6,436 bases of DNA from an uncultured Desulfohalobiaceae bacterium (GCA_913055195.1 CAJXJU010000074.1:1-6436), one strand, 5' to 3'; shown: positions 1 to 6,002, counted from the stretch's first letter. Numbers and translations are program-made. The notes: generated by a model not told the origin, from the letters alone.

Positions 1-99
1 CGATTTTCTGGCGATTTAAGCCAATGCGGATCGTTTCCTGAAAACTGAATACACTAACAATTCGACTTTGTAACTAATTGAAAATATTGAACATTTTTT

Positions 100-119
100 C
101 AACTCAGAAAGTTGAGTTG
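100..119. repeat. short inverted repeat downstream of hisS
   Basis: CAACTC at 100-105 is the reverse complement of GAGTTG at 114-119. An alternative shorter fold pairs CAACT (100-104) with AGTTG (110-114). It lies just past the hisS stop codon. Read in the hisS direction the stem is followed by a run of A, not T, so it does not look like a classical intrinsic terminator for hisS. It could be an mRNA 3'-end hairpin or chance. The rest of 1-143 shows no gene I can support. Confidence 0.3.
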
Positions 120-122
120 TTT

Positions 123-136
123 AAGGGGTAAGGGGT
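123..136. repeat. two-copy 7-bp tandem repeat
   Basis: AAGGGGT occurs twice in tandem at 123-129 and 130-136, seven bases beyond the hisS stop codon. It is seen directly. It is too short to assign any role and may be chance. Confidence 0.4.
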
Positions 137-143
137 AAACTGT

Positions 144-1400
144 TCACGATAAATTCAGCCCCAGAGCCTGTTCCAGGTCATCCTGGCTAACGGCCTGTTG
201 CACCCCTGTCTGCATGTCTTTGACCACAATTTCCCCTCGCTCAATTTCATCAACTCCCAGAAGCAGACAGGTTTTGACATTTAATTTGTTTGCCAGGCGC
301 AATTGACTTTTGACACTTTTGACCTCAAAGCTCACTTCTCCCGCATATCCTGCTTTTCGTAATCTCTGTGCCAGAAGCAGGGCCTTGTTTAATGCCTGCT
401 CATGCAAAACCGCCAGATAAAAATCCATTCTTTGCTCTTTTATATCCGTAAGCAACAAAGCCAGCCTCTCCATACCACAGGCAAACCCAAGGCCAGGAAC
501 ATCCGGTCCACCCAGAGCCTTGCACAGGCCATCATAGCGGCCACCTCCAGCCACGGCGGTTTGTGCTCCTATGGCTGAAGACACTATCTCAAAGGTGGTT
601 CTCTGGTAATAATCAAGCCCCCGAACCAGAAATGGATTAAGGCGGTAAGAAAGGCCAGCCTCTTCTAAAACTGACAGCACTGCCTCAAAATGTTTTTTAC
701 AATCTGGACACAAATGATCACAGATCCTGGGAGCGTTCTGTACCAGAGATTTACAGGTGGGAACCTTGCAGTCCAGAACACGCAATGGATTAACCCTGCT
801 TCTACGACGGCAGTCATCGCACAATTTGTCCTGGTCAAGAGCCTGCAAAAAATCAACCAGTTTTTGATGGAACCCGGGCCTGCACTCAGGGCATCCCAGG
901 GAGTTAATTTCAAGAACCAGGCTTCCTGACAGCCCTAAACTTTCCAGATATGCCCAGAGCATGATCAAAAGCTCGGCATCAGCCTGCGGCGCTTGCGTGC
1001 CAAGCACTTCCACGTTGATCTGATGAAACTGCCGCGTGCGCCCTTTCTGTGGCCTCTCGTATCGAAACATGGGGCCAAAAGTGAAAAGCTTGCTCACTCG
1101 CTCACGGGAATGAAGCTGGCTTTCAATATAAGCCCGCAAAACACCGGCAGTCGCCTCTGGCCTTAAGGTTAGGCTGCGCCCTTTGCGGTCTAAAAACGTG
1201 TACATCTCCTTTTGCACAATATCAGTTTCATCTCCAATGGTTCTGGCAAAAAGCTCGGTCTTTTCCAGAACAGGTATCCTGATCTCCTTACATCCGTATC
1301 GTTTAAATACCTGCCGGGCCTTTTCTTCCATAAAGACAAAGACAGAGCTTTGCGGAGGAAAAAGATCAGAAAAACCTTTAATTTTATTGAGTTTTGACAT
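144..1400 (-). CDS. hisS: histidyl-tRNA synthetase (HisRS, class II)
   Basis: Cytoplasmic enzyme that charges tRNA-His with histidine using ATP. The 418-residue length is normal for bacterial HisRS. Class II motifs are present in order: motif 1 region with KTELFARTIGDETD (48-60), motif 2 FGPMFRYERPQKGRTRQFHQ (108-127), the histidine-specific LVRGLDYYQRTTFE (258-271), and motif 3 with GGGRYDGL (285-292) and GLGFACGMERL (303-312). The C-terminal anticodon-binding domain covers about 325-418. The insertion between motifs 2 and 3 is cysteine-rich, with several CxxC pairs (residues 170-234). The start MSKLNKIKGFSDL fits the family N-terminus, but no clear Shine-Dalgarno sequence precedes it. Only 17 bp separate the start codon from the palindromic element at 1418-1569, so transcription probably begins in or beyond that element. 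It diverges from mobB and no adjacent gene continues its operon in this window. Confidence 0.97.
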   Translation of the reverse strand: MSKLNKIKGFSDLFPPQSSVFVFMEEKARQVFKRYGCKEIRIPVLEKTELFARTIGDETDIVQKEMYTFLDRKGRSLTLRPEATAGVLRAYIESQLHSRERVSKLFTFGPMFRYERPQKGRTRQFHQINVEVLGTQAPQADAELLIMLWAYLESLGLSGSLVLEINSLGCPECRPGFHQKLVDFLQALDQDKLCDDCRRRSRVNPLRVLDCKVPTCKSLVQNAPRICDHLCPDCKKHFEAVLSVLEEAGLSYRLNPFLVRGLDYYQRTTFEIVSSAIGAQTAVAGGGRYDGLCKALGGPDVPGLGFACGMERLALLLTDIKEQRMDFYLAVLHEQALNKALLLAQRLRKAGYAGEVSFEVKSVKSQLRLANKLNVKTCLLLGVDEIERGEIVVKDMQTGVQQAVSQDDLEQALGLNLS

Positions 1401-1413
1401 AATACAATTTCGT

Positions 1414-1573
1414 GTTTAGAGTCGCCCGCAAAAAGTAAATTTTGCCGGACGGGGACAGGCGAACAGCGATAGCGAGGGTTGTTACAGTTGTAACCATTTG
1501 AAATCATTACTCGTTCGCCTGTCCCCGTGAACTATAATTAGCGAGTTTCGACTTTTTGCAGGCGACTCTGTTT
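1414..1573. mobile_element. MITE-like palindromic element with 4-bp target duplication
   Basis: A 152-bp element (1418-1569) is bounded by 19-bp inverted repeats, AGAGTCGCC[C/T]GCAAAAAGT, at 1418-1436 and 1551-1569 with one mismatch. Inside is a second, perfect 16-bp inverted pair: ACGGGGACAGGCGAAC at 1449-1464 and its reverse complement at 1513-1528. Near the centre is a 5-bp hairpin (GTTAC/GTAAC, 1481-1494). Identical GTTT tetramers abut both ends (1414-1417 and 1570-1573), as expected for a target-site duplication. It has no room for a transposase, so any movement would be in trans. GGGGACAG-containing palindromes are, as I recall, common in extragenic repeats linked to REP-associated (Y1) transposases, but such elements do not usually leave duplications, so the family is unassigned. 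It accounts for most of the hisS-mobB intergenic space. Confidence 0.75.
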
Positions 1574-1683
1574 AGTTTGTTGCTATGAGGAAAAAAATCG
1601 TTCCCTTAAACTTTAAACCTCCCTTTGTTAGTTCAAGAGGTTTTGCTTGTCAAAAATAATAACCCCTCTCTAAAAAAATTTTC

Positions 1684-1688
1684 AGGAG
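1684..1688 (+). promoter_or_regulatory. Shine-Dalgarno site of the mobB-like gene
   Basis: AGGAG lies 7 bp before the ATG at 1696, an ideal spacing that fixes this start. No convincing sigma-70 promoter was found between the palindromic element and this site. A perfect TATAAT (1533-1538, plus strand) lies inside the element but has no matching -35. Confidence 0.8.
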
Positions 1689-1695
1689 AAAAAAT

Positions 1696-2406
1696 ATGCT
1701 TAAGGCTATCTCTATTATTGGATTTAAAAAATCAGGAAAAACCACTTTACTCACCAGCCTGGCTAAGGAACTGAAATCCCGCGGGCTCAAAGTTGCTGCG
1801 GCCAAATTTTCCCATCATGGTCTGGACAAAAATGACACAGACACCCAAAAAATGGCTGAAATGGGTATCCCTGTTATTGGTCTGACCCAGAATGAAGCTG
1901 CCATATTCTGGCCAGAAAAAAAATACCTGCTTGATCTCTTGCCTCTGGTTTCAGCCCACGTCCTTCTGGTCGAAGGAGGCAAAAGCCTGACCTGGCTGCC
2001 TCGCATTCTTGTCCTGAAATCGAAACATGAAGCCAGCGATATGGATAATGGCCTGGCCCTGGCCTCATGGGGGGAAATTGAAGTCCCCGGTCTTCCTGGA
2101 ATTACTTCTGTTAGCACACTGGCAGACCTTGTCCTGAGCAAGGGATTCGCACTGGCAGGGATAGACTGCGGTAGTTGCAACCGGCCTGACTGCCTGCATC
2201 TGGCCAGGGAAATAGTTCAGGGTAAGGCCAGTCCAGAGGAATGCGTTGCCCGCAGTTCCAGCAAAATATCAATATCCATCAATAACCAGACACTGGCGTT
2301 AAATCCATTTGTGGAAAACATTATAATGAAATCCATTCTGGGTATGCTTTCTGAGCTTAAAGGCTACGCCCCCGGGAAGATTAAAATTGAAATGGAAGGA
2401 AGTTAA
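1696..2406 (+). CDS. mobB: MobB-like molybdopterin-guanine dinucleotide biosynthesis protein with C-terminal Fe-S motif
   Basis: Probable GTP-binding accessory protein for molybdenum/tungsten-bis-MGD cofactor synthesis, of the kind used by formate dehydrogenases and related oxidoreductases. Walker A is G9-FKKSG-K15-T16, followed by a MobB-like switch region with KFSHHGLDKNDTDT (37-50) and VLLVEGGKSL (89-98). At 236 residues it is longer than single-domain MobB. The extension holds C158-x2-C161-x4-C166-x16-C183, the spacing of small 4Fe-4S domains such as those of RnfB and the corrinoid Fe-S protein. It is followed by LNPFVENIIMKSILGMLSELKG (202-223), which I recall from archaeal and deltaproteobacterial MobB variants. 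The start is set by AGGAG 7 bp upstream. The gene stands alone, converging on rmlA, and its stop lies in an 8-bp repeat array. P-loop and MobB family membership are well supported; cluster binding is inferred. No mobA, moeA or dehydrogenase gene is nearby to confirm the pathway. Confidence 0.85.
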   Translation: MLKAISIIGFKKSGKTTLLTSLAKELKSRGLKVAAAKFSHHGLDKNDTDTQKMAEMGIPVIGLTQNEAAIFWPEKKYLLDLLPLVSAHVLLVEGGKSLTWLPRILVLKSKHEASDMDNGLALASWGEIEVPGLPGITSVSTLADLVLSKGFALAGIDCGSCNRPDCLHLAREIVQGKASPEECVARSSSKISISINNQTLALNPFVENIIMKSILGMLSELKGYAPGKIKIEMEGS

Positions 2407-2431
2407 GAAGTCAGGAAGATGGGAAGTCAGG
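2398..2431 (+). repeat. degenerate 8-bp purine repeat, array A
   Basis: Four imperfect octamers of the form [G/A]GAAGNN[A/G] plus a terminal GG follow one another: GGAAGTTA, AGAAGTCA, GGAAGATG, GGAAGTCA. The mobB stop codon TAA (2404-2406) lies in the first octamer. The array matches array B (2475-2508, opposite strand) at 26 of 34 positions. The two therefore form an imperfect inverted pair, including a perfect 12-bp match between 2415-2426 and 2488-2499. Confidence 0.75.
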
Positions 2432-2451
2432 CGAGTATGCTGGTTGGCGTT

Positions 2452-2471
2452 AGCATGGTTGAGCATGGTTG
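2452..2471 (+). repeat. two-copy 10-bp tandem repeat between the octamer arrays
   Basis: AGCATGGTTG is perfectly repeated at 2452-2461 and 2462-2471. A related ATGCTGGTTG lies at 2437-2446. It sits in the 43-bp spacer between the two facing octamer arrays and between the mobB and rmlA stop codons. No function is apparent. Confidence 0.7.
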
Positions 2472-2474
2472 TGA

Positions 2475-2508
2475 CCCATCTTCCTATCTTCCCATCTTCT
2501 TATCTTCC
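2475..2508 (-). repeat. degenerate 8-bp purine repeat, array B
   Basis: Read on the minus strand, this is four octamers of the same kind as array A: GGAAGATA, AGAAGATG, GGAAGATA, GGAAGATG, plus GG. The array encodes the last residues of RmlA (EDKKMGR) and its TAG stop (2486-2484), so the repeat overlaps coding sequence. With array A it could fold into a hairpin with a loop of about 61 nt. No T-run follows either arm, so a terminator role is uncertain. Confidence 0.75.
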
Positions 2509-3371
2509 TCTTCAACAATCCCCGCCAGATATCTGCCATATTCATTTTTGGCATATTTTCTGGCCAGCGCCAGCAATTGCTCCTTGTCAATGTAACCTTT
2601 ACGAAAGGCGATTTCTTCCACGCATCCAATCTTAAACCCTTGTCTCTGCTGGATGGCCTGGATAAAACTGCTGGCCTGGTGCAGGGATTCATGAGTCCCG
2701 GCATCTAACCAGGCATAGCCGCGGCCTAAAAGTTCAACCTGTAGCTCGCCCCTGTTTAGATAGACCAGATTGACATCGGTTATTTCCAGCTCGCCCCGCG
2801 CTGAAGGCTTTAAACTTTTGGCAATCTCAATAACCTGATTATCATAAAAATAAATGCCCGGCACAGCATATTTAGATCTGGGCTTCTCAGGCTTCTCTTC
2901 AATACCTATCACCTTTCCCTGGCTATCAAACTCGACTACTCCATACCTCTCCGGATCCTTAACTGGGTAGCCAAAGACAATCCCTCCTCGCTTTAGCCTG
3001 ACACATCGCTCAAGTACCCTGGATAATCCCTGGCCATAAATAATATTATCGCCCAGAACCAGACAAACATTATCGCTCCCAATAAACTCTTCGCCTAAAA
3101 TAAAAGCCTGAGCCAGACCATCTGGCCGGGGCTGTTCTTTATAACTTAAGTTTATCCCCAATTCCTGACCATCTCCCAGCAGATTACTAAATCTGGGCAA
3201 ATCCTGGGGCGTCGAGATAATTAAAATCTCCCGTATCCCCGCAAGCATCAACACCGACAGGGGATAGTAAATCATGGGCTTGTCATACACTGGCAAAAGC
3301 TGTTTGCTCACCGCTATGGTTAAAGGATAAAGCCTTGTTCCAGATCCACCAGCCAGAATTATACCTTTCAT
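2484..3371 (-). CDS. rmlA: glucose-1-phosphate thymidylyltransferase (dTDP-glucose pyrophosphorylase)
   Basis: Makes dTDP-glucose from glucose-1-phosphate and dTTP, the first step toward dTDP-rhamnose and related surface sugars; cytoplasmic. With the start at 3371 it is 295 residues, the usual RmlA length. The nucleotidyltransferase signature [11 protein letters not shown] is at 8-18 and is followed by [17 protein letters not shown] (23-39). [10 protein letters not shown] (104-113) includes the metal-binding Asp108. Further family motifs are [18 protein letters not shown] (132-149), EEKP (158-161), GELEITDVN (193-201) and [13 protein letters not shown] (218-230). An ATG at 3377 is also in frame, but AGGAG abuts it directly, so 3371 is preferred. 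The C-terminal tail after [12 protein letters not shown] is encoded by an 8-bp repeat array. No rmlB, rmlC or rmlD is adjacent, so the gene is detached from the usual rml cluster here. Also known as rfbA. Confidence 0.95.
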   Translation of the reverse strand: MKGIILAGGSGTRLYPLTIAVSKQLLPVYDKPMIYYPLSVLMLAGIREILIISTPQDLPRFSNLLGDGQELGINLSYKEQPRPDGLAQAFILGEEFIGSDNVCLVLGDNIIYGQGLSRVLERCVRLKRGGIVFGYPVKDPERYGVVEFDSQGKVIGIEEKPEKPRSKYAVPGIYFYDNQVIEIAKSLKPSARGELEITDVNLVYLNRGELQVELLGRGYAWLDAGTHESLHQASSFIQAIQQRQGFKIGCVEEIAFRKGYIDKEQLLALARKYAKNEYGRYLAGIVEEEDKKMGR

Positions 3372-3377
3372 TAGCAT

Positions 3378-3382
3378 CTCCT
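3378..3382 (-). promoter_or_regulatory. rmlA Shine-Dalgarno site that decides the start
   Basis: AGGAG on the minus strand is 6 bp from the ATG at 3371 but 0 bp from the in-frame ATG at 3377. Ribosome spacing therefore favours a protein beginning MKGIILAGG rather than [11 protein letters not shown], which also matches the usual family N-terminus. Confidence 0.75.
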
Positions 3383-3403
3383 GTTTTTAACTAAAATTTT
3401 CAA

Positions 3404-3433
3404 TTGACAACGCCAAGTTCATCTGAAAATTAT
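3404..3433 (+). promoter_or_regulatory. candidate sigma-70 promoter for the 3460 gene
   Basis: A perfect -35 TTGACA (3404-3409) is followed after 18 bp by a weak -10 AATTAT (3428-3433) in an AT-rich stretch. It lies in the short divergent gap and would start transcription about 20 bp ahead of the ATG at 3460. The -35 is convincing; the -10 is poor. Confidence 0.4.
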
Positions 3434-3437
3434 AAAA

Positions 3438-3466
3438 AAAATAAACGTAATTATCTCCTATGTCAA
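3438..3466 (-). promoter_or_regulatory. candidate sigma-70 promoter for rmlA
   Basis: On the minus strand TTGACA (3466-3461) is separated by 17 bp from TATTTT (3443-3438). The -35 box overlaps the start codon region of the divergent gene at 3460. Transcription would begin near 3431, about 50 bp before the rmlA Shine-Dalgarno site. A perfect TATAAT (3434-3429) also lies nearby but has no -35 at proper spacing. Confidence 0.4.
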
Positions 3467-4224
3467 AAAATTGGATTACCGCAAAACTCCCGGAATTTGT
3501 TCGCGATGTATTGCGAGACTTTTGCCAGGTCAGCCAGCAACTGGAGCAAGAATTTCAGAACTTTGACCGAACCGGGCTAATCCGCTTCCAATTTTTTAAG
3601 GATATTTTAGGCGAAAGAACGAACAAGGGACAATTATGGCATTTAAAAGATATTGCTCACATTTTATTTAAACATGATTCATCCGCCAGGCTGATAGGCC
3701 AATACCTGGACTGGTCACTTGGTTATATTTTTCACGAATGCATGAAGCTCAAAGAAGATGCCTATCAACAGGAAAATTACCGTCCCTGGTTTAAAAATAT
3801 CCAGTCGCAGCAATCACTTAGCCCGGAAGAAAGGTTGATAACCCAGGAACTGCTCCATGTAATTGAACAGACCAAAGAAAGCATTGCGCGCGAAGTAAAG
3901 CGGGTCCGATTTATCCAGTTTCACTGCCGGCGGTTGTTTATTCTTTATTTACCCCATCACAGGGACAACCCATTATTGGCCCGCTTTTTATTTGCCAGGC
4001 AAGAACTGGTTAAAAATGTTTTTAAATCGGCATATGATGAACTCATACAGGCCATATATGCCAAAACGCCTGAAAACCTGTATCTCCTTGCCGCCAGGAG
4101 CCTCCGTTCGGGGGGATGGCTGCATGAGGCCCGACAGGCTATAAGCAAGGCCCATGAAATTTCTCCTGAAAACAAACTGGTCTTGCAAGAAATCCAATTA
4201 ATTGATAGTAGCCTAAAAATATAA
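3460..4224 (+). CDS. uncharacterised protein with C-terminal TPR-like repeat
   Basis: I do not recognise a named family. The 254-residue protein is soluble by inspection, with no signal peptide or membrane segment, and appears largely helical and rich in charged and aromatic residues. One TPR-like helix pair is visible at about 204-238 (PENLYLLAARSLRSGGW, then EARQAISKAHEISPEN). It has the pattern of small residues and the closing Pro-x-Asn-like end expected of the fold, which suggests protein-protein contact. The middle has basic helices around 140-160 (VKRVRFIQFHCRRLF). The start is the first ATG after an in-frame stop at 3448-3450, but no Shine-Dalgarno sequence precedes it. A LysM lipoprotein gene follows 40 bp downstream on the same strand, so co-transcription up to the terminator at 4788-4818 is likely. 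A shared role in envelope biology is only inferred from that pairing. Confidence 0.85.
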   Translation: MSKNWITAKLPEFVRDVLRDFCQVSQQLEQEFQNFDRTGLIRFQFFKDILGERTNKGQLWHLKDIAHILFKHDSSARLIGQYLDWSLGYIFHECMKLKEDAYQQENYRPWFKNIQSQQSLSPEERLITQELLHVIEQTKESIAREVKRVRFIQFHCRRLFILYLPHHRDNPLLARFLFARQELVKNVFKSAYDELIQAIYAKTPENLYLLAARSLRSGGWLHEARQAISKAHEISPENKLVLQEIQLIDSSLKI

Positions 4225-4253
4225 GAACGTAACGTGACAAATTTTAAAATATC

Positions 4254-4259
4254 AGGAGG
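4254..4259 (+). promoter_or_regulatory. strong Shine-Dalgarno site of the LysM lipoprotein gene
   Basis: A full AGGAGG is located 5 bp before the ATG at 4265. It is the strongest ribosome-binding site in the window and contrasts with the upstream gene at 3460, which has none. This suggests the lipoprotein is made in larger amounts than its operon partner. Confidence 0.85.
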
Positions 4260-4264
4260 CTAAC

Positions 4265-4762
4265 ATGAAAAAATTTCTGTTAATTGCGTTATTGGCAACG
4301 TCCCTTTTTGCCTTTGGTTGCGCCAAAAAGCAGGTTTCTTGCACGGCAGAACCTGAAAAATCCCCGCAGGTCCAAAAACAAACAACCCAACAACCAGATG
4401 ACCAGCCTGAGCATGCTCCAGAGGTTGTTCAGCCCACCCCCATGGAAGTTTATGAAGCTACCTATGCCTCTTTGCCCACAGAGCACAAGGTAGTTAAAGG
4501 CGAATGCTTGTGGTGGATTGCTGAATACAAACAAATTTACAACGATCCGTTTATGTGGCCCTTGATTTATAAGGCAAACAGAGACCAGATTAAGGATCCA
4601 GATCTTATCTATCCCAATCAAGTTTTTAGCATACCAAGAGATTTCACCCTGGACGAACTCAAAAAAAGCCGCCGCCAGGCTGGCGCTCCAAAACCATATT
4701 TACCGCCTAAAACTGCCAATCTCCCGGCCGGGCTAAGAGCGGAGCTGGGATGGAGCTTTTAA
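4265..4762 (+). CDS. LysM-domain lipoprotein
   Basis: Predicted envelope lipoprotein of 165 residues. The N-terminus MKKFLLIALLATSLFAFGC is a short signal peptide ending in a lipobox-like FAFG-Cys, making Cys19 the likely lipidated residue. The -3 position is Ala rather than the favoured Leu, so the box is slightly unusual. A flexible Gln/Pro/Glu-rich linker (about 26-60) leads to a single LysM domain at about 74-124, from EHKVVKGECLWWIAEY to DLIYPNQVFSIP. LysM domains of this form bind the glycan of peptidoglycan. A short basic and proline-rich tail follows (134-157). It probably tethers a membrane to the cell wall or positions a partner protein. It follows the TPR-like gene by 40 bp and is the last gene before a strong terminator. 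No enzymatic domain is present, so a hydrolase role is not supported. Confidence 0.9.
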   Translation: MKKFLLIALLATSLFAFGCAKKQVSCTAEPEKSPQVQKQTTQQPDDQPEHAPEVVQPTPMEVYEATYASLPTEHKVVKGECLWWIAEYKQIYNDPFMWPLIYKANRDQIKDPDLIYPNQVFSIPRDFTLDELKKSRRQAGAPKPYLPPKTANLPAGLRAELGWSF

Positions 4763-4787
4763 AAACAATGAAAAATTGCTAAAAATT

Positions 4788-4818
4788 AAAACCCCAACCT
4801 GGGCAGGGTTGGGGTTTT
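4788..4818 (+). terminator. intrinsic terminator after the LysM lipoprotein gene
   Basis: AAAACCCCAACC (4788-4799) pairs perfectly with GGTTGGGGTTTT (4807-4818) around a 7-nt loop. The T-run forms the 3' part of the stem and continues as CTCT. The A-run on the other side means it could also work on the opposite strand. It lies 26 bp past the lipoprotein stop codon and separates that unit from the potassium-channel unit. Confidence 0.9.
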
Positions 4819-4886
4819 CTCTATGAATCAACAAAATTTAGTTTTTCCAGGGACCCGGTTAACCTCTCAAACCTTATGCCTCAATA

Positions 4887-6002
4887 ATGAAAAGCGAGAA
4901 AGGGAAATGGTCTGCTTCTCCATTTCTAAAATTAATCATAGCCATTTTATGTATTCTCTTTTTAAGTTCATATCTTTTTTACCAGGTTGAACTTAAGTCA
5001 CAGGGAATAAAGGGTTTTTTCTCAGCCATATGGTGGACTGTTGTTACTTTGACCACAGTTGGTTATGGAGATATAGTTCCTAAAACAATGTTGGGCCAAC
5101 TCCTGGGCCTGGCAGTCATGATCTCCGGAATAGGCCTTGTATCAACATTAACAGGAAATATGGCCTCTTTTCTGGTGGAACAAAAAGCAAAAAAAAGAAA
5201 AGGACTGCTTAAATTGTCTTTAAGGGAACATTATATTTTTGTAGGCTGGAATGAAGGCGGATATTCCATTGTTCGCTCCCTGCCACCAAAAAACACTGTT
5301 ATCGCGGCTGACATTACGCAGGAACAGTTCGATGAAATAAAATTTCGTTTAGACCTTGATGACCAGCTTTTTTTTGTCAAGGGTGATCAAGCCAGCGAGT
5401 CTGTTCTGGCCAGAGCCAACCCTAAATCAGCAGCAGCAATTTTTGTTCTGGCAGACGATAATGCTCCACCACATACAGCGGATCAAAACTCACTTTATTC
5501 CATATTAACTATCAGAAGCCTGGCCCCTAAAACACCAGTTTATGCAGAACTAATCTCCCCGGAAAATCGTGATCATCTCCTTCGGGCTGGCGCGAATGAA
5601 GTAATTTCCAGAGGTGAATCCAGTGCCAGCTTGCTTGCTCTTCTGGGCCATTCATCCAACTATTATCTTTTTTTTAAACAACTAACTTCTTTGTCAGATG
5701 CCGGCATACTGGGACAAAGAAAAATATCTTTTCTGGAAAAAAATAAAACCTGGCAAGAAGTTTTTAACACATTACTAACCGAACACATACTCCCTGTTGC
5801 CCTGTGCCGACAAAAAAAAGAAATCTATCTGCAGGATATTCTTAATGAGACTTCAGCTCTGGATAAGTTTATTGTTGACCTGTTTGCCGCTGCCGGAAAA
5901 GAAACAAAATTAGGCGCTGGCGGCCCCACAATTGTCATCAACCCGAAACCCGATACAAGCCTCAAGGACTTTGATACAATTTTATATTTTAAATCACATT
6001 AA
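4887..6002 (+). CDS. two-TM potassium channel with RCK (TrkA-N) domain, MthK-like
   Basis: Inner-membrane K+ channel subunit, 371 residues, expected to form tetramers. TM1 is at about 12-33, the pore helix at about 43-56, the selectivity filter TVGYGD at 57-62, and TM2 at about 67-93. A basic linker (KAKKRKGLLK, 100-109) leads to a cytoplasmic RCK N-domain from HYIFVGWNEGG (115-125). This GWxE form resembles the MthK channel more than the GxGxxG of NAD-binding KtrA/TrkA. The RCK core runs to about 250, ending AGANEVISRGE (234-244). A C-terminal RCK_C-like domain (about 275-371) closes with TIVINPKPDTSLKDFDTILYF. The start at 4887 follows an in-frame-shifted mini-frame ending TAATG; no Shine-Dalgarno site or clear promoter was found in 4819-4886. 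The CNBD protein 18 bp downstream probably shares its transcript and may regulate the channel. The gating ligand cannot be read from the sequence. Confidence 0.93.
   Translation: MKSEKGKWSASPFLKLIIAILCILFLSSYLFYQVELKSQGIKGFFSAIWWTVVTLTTVGYGDIVPKTMLGQLLGLAVMISGIGLVSTLTGNMASFLVEQKAKKRKGLLKLSLREHYIFVGWNEGGYSIVRSLPPKNTVIAADITQEQFDEIKFRLDLDDQLFFVKGDQASESVLARANPKSAAAIFVLADDNAPPHTADQNSLYSILTIRSLAPKTPVYAELISPENRDHLLRAGANEVISRGESSASLLALLGHSSNYYLFFKQLTSLSDAGILGQRKISFLEKNKTWQEVFNTLLTEHILPVALCRQKKEIYLQDILNETSALDKFIVDLFAAAGKETKLGAGGPTIVINPKPDTSLKDFDTILYFKSH

Noticed and set aside
1..99. Possible end of another gene or RNA at the left edge
   Set aside because: No frame gives recognisable protein and no tRNA-like fold is apparent; nothing can be supported.
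100..119. Intrinsic terminator for hisS
   Set aside because: The stem is short and, in the hisS direction, followed by A residues rather than T, so it is listed only as an inverted repeat.
690..929. Open frame on the plus strand inside hisS
   Set aside because: It is antisense to a well-conserved hisS region, its translation has no family features, and it lacks a ribosome-binding site. The same holds for the other frames lying within hisS.
1533..1538. Promoter for mobB inside the palindromic element
   Set aside because: TATAAT is a perfect -10, but nothing resembling TTGACA lies 16-18 bp upstream.
1615..1643. Hairpin AAACCTC/GAGGTTT in the mobB leader as attenuator or riboswitch
   Set aside because: Only a 7-bp stem with a 15-nt loop and no proper T-run; no known molybdenum-cofactor riboswitch elements could be recognised.
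2387..2635. Plus-strand open frame overlapping the mobB end and the rmlA 3' end
   Set aside because: The translation is low-complexity, it overlaps two convincing genes and the repeat arrays, and it has no recognisable domain.
4857..4864. GGTTAACC palindrome upstream of the channel gene as an operator
   Set aside because: A single 8-bp palindrome is expected by chance and has no second copy nearby.
5160..6002. Internal start at Met92 producing a soluble RCK protein, as known for MthK
   Set aside because: AGGAA precedes the ATG at 5160 but only 2 bp away, which is too close for a good site; possible but not supported enough to annotate.
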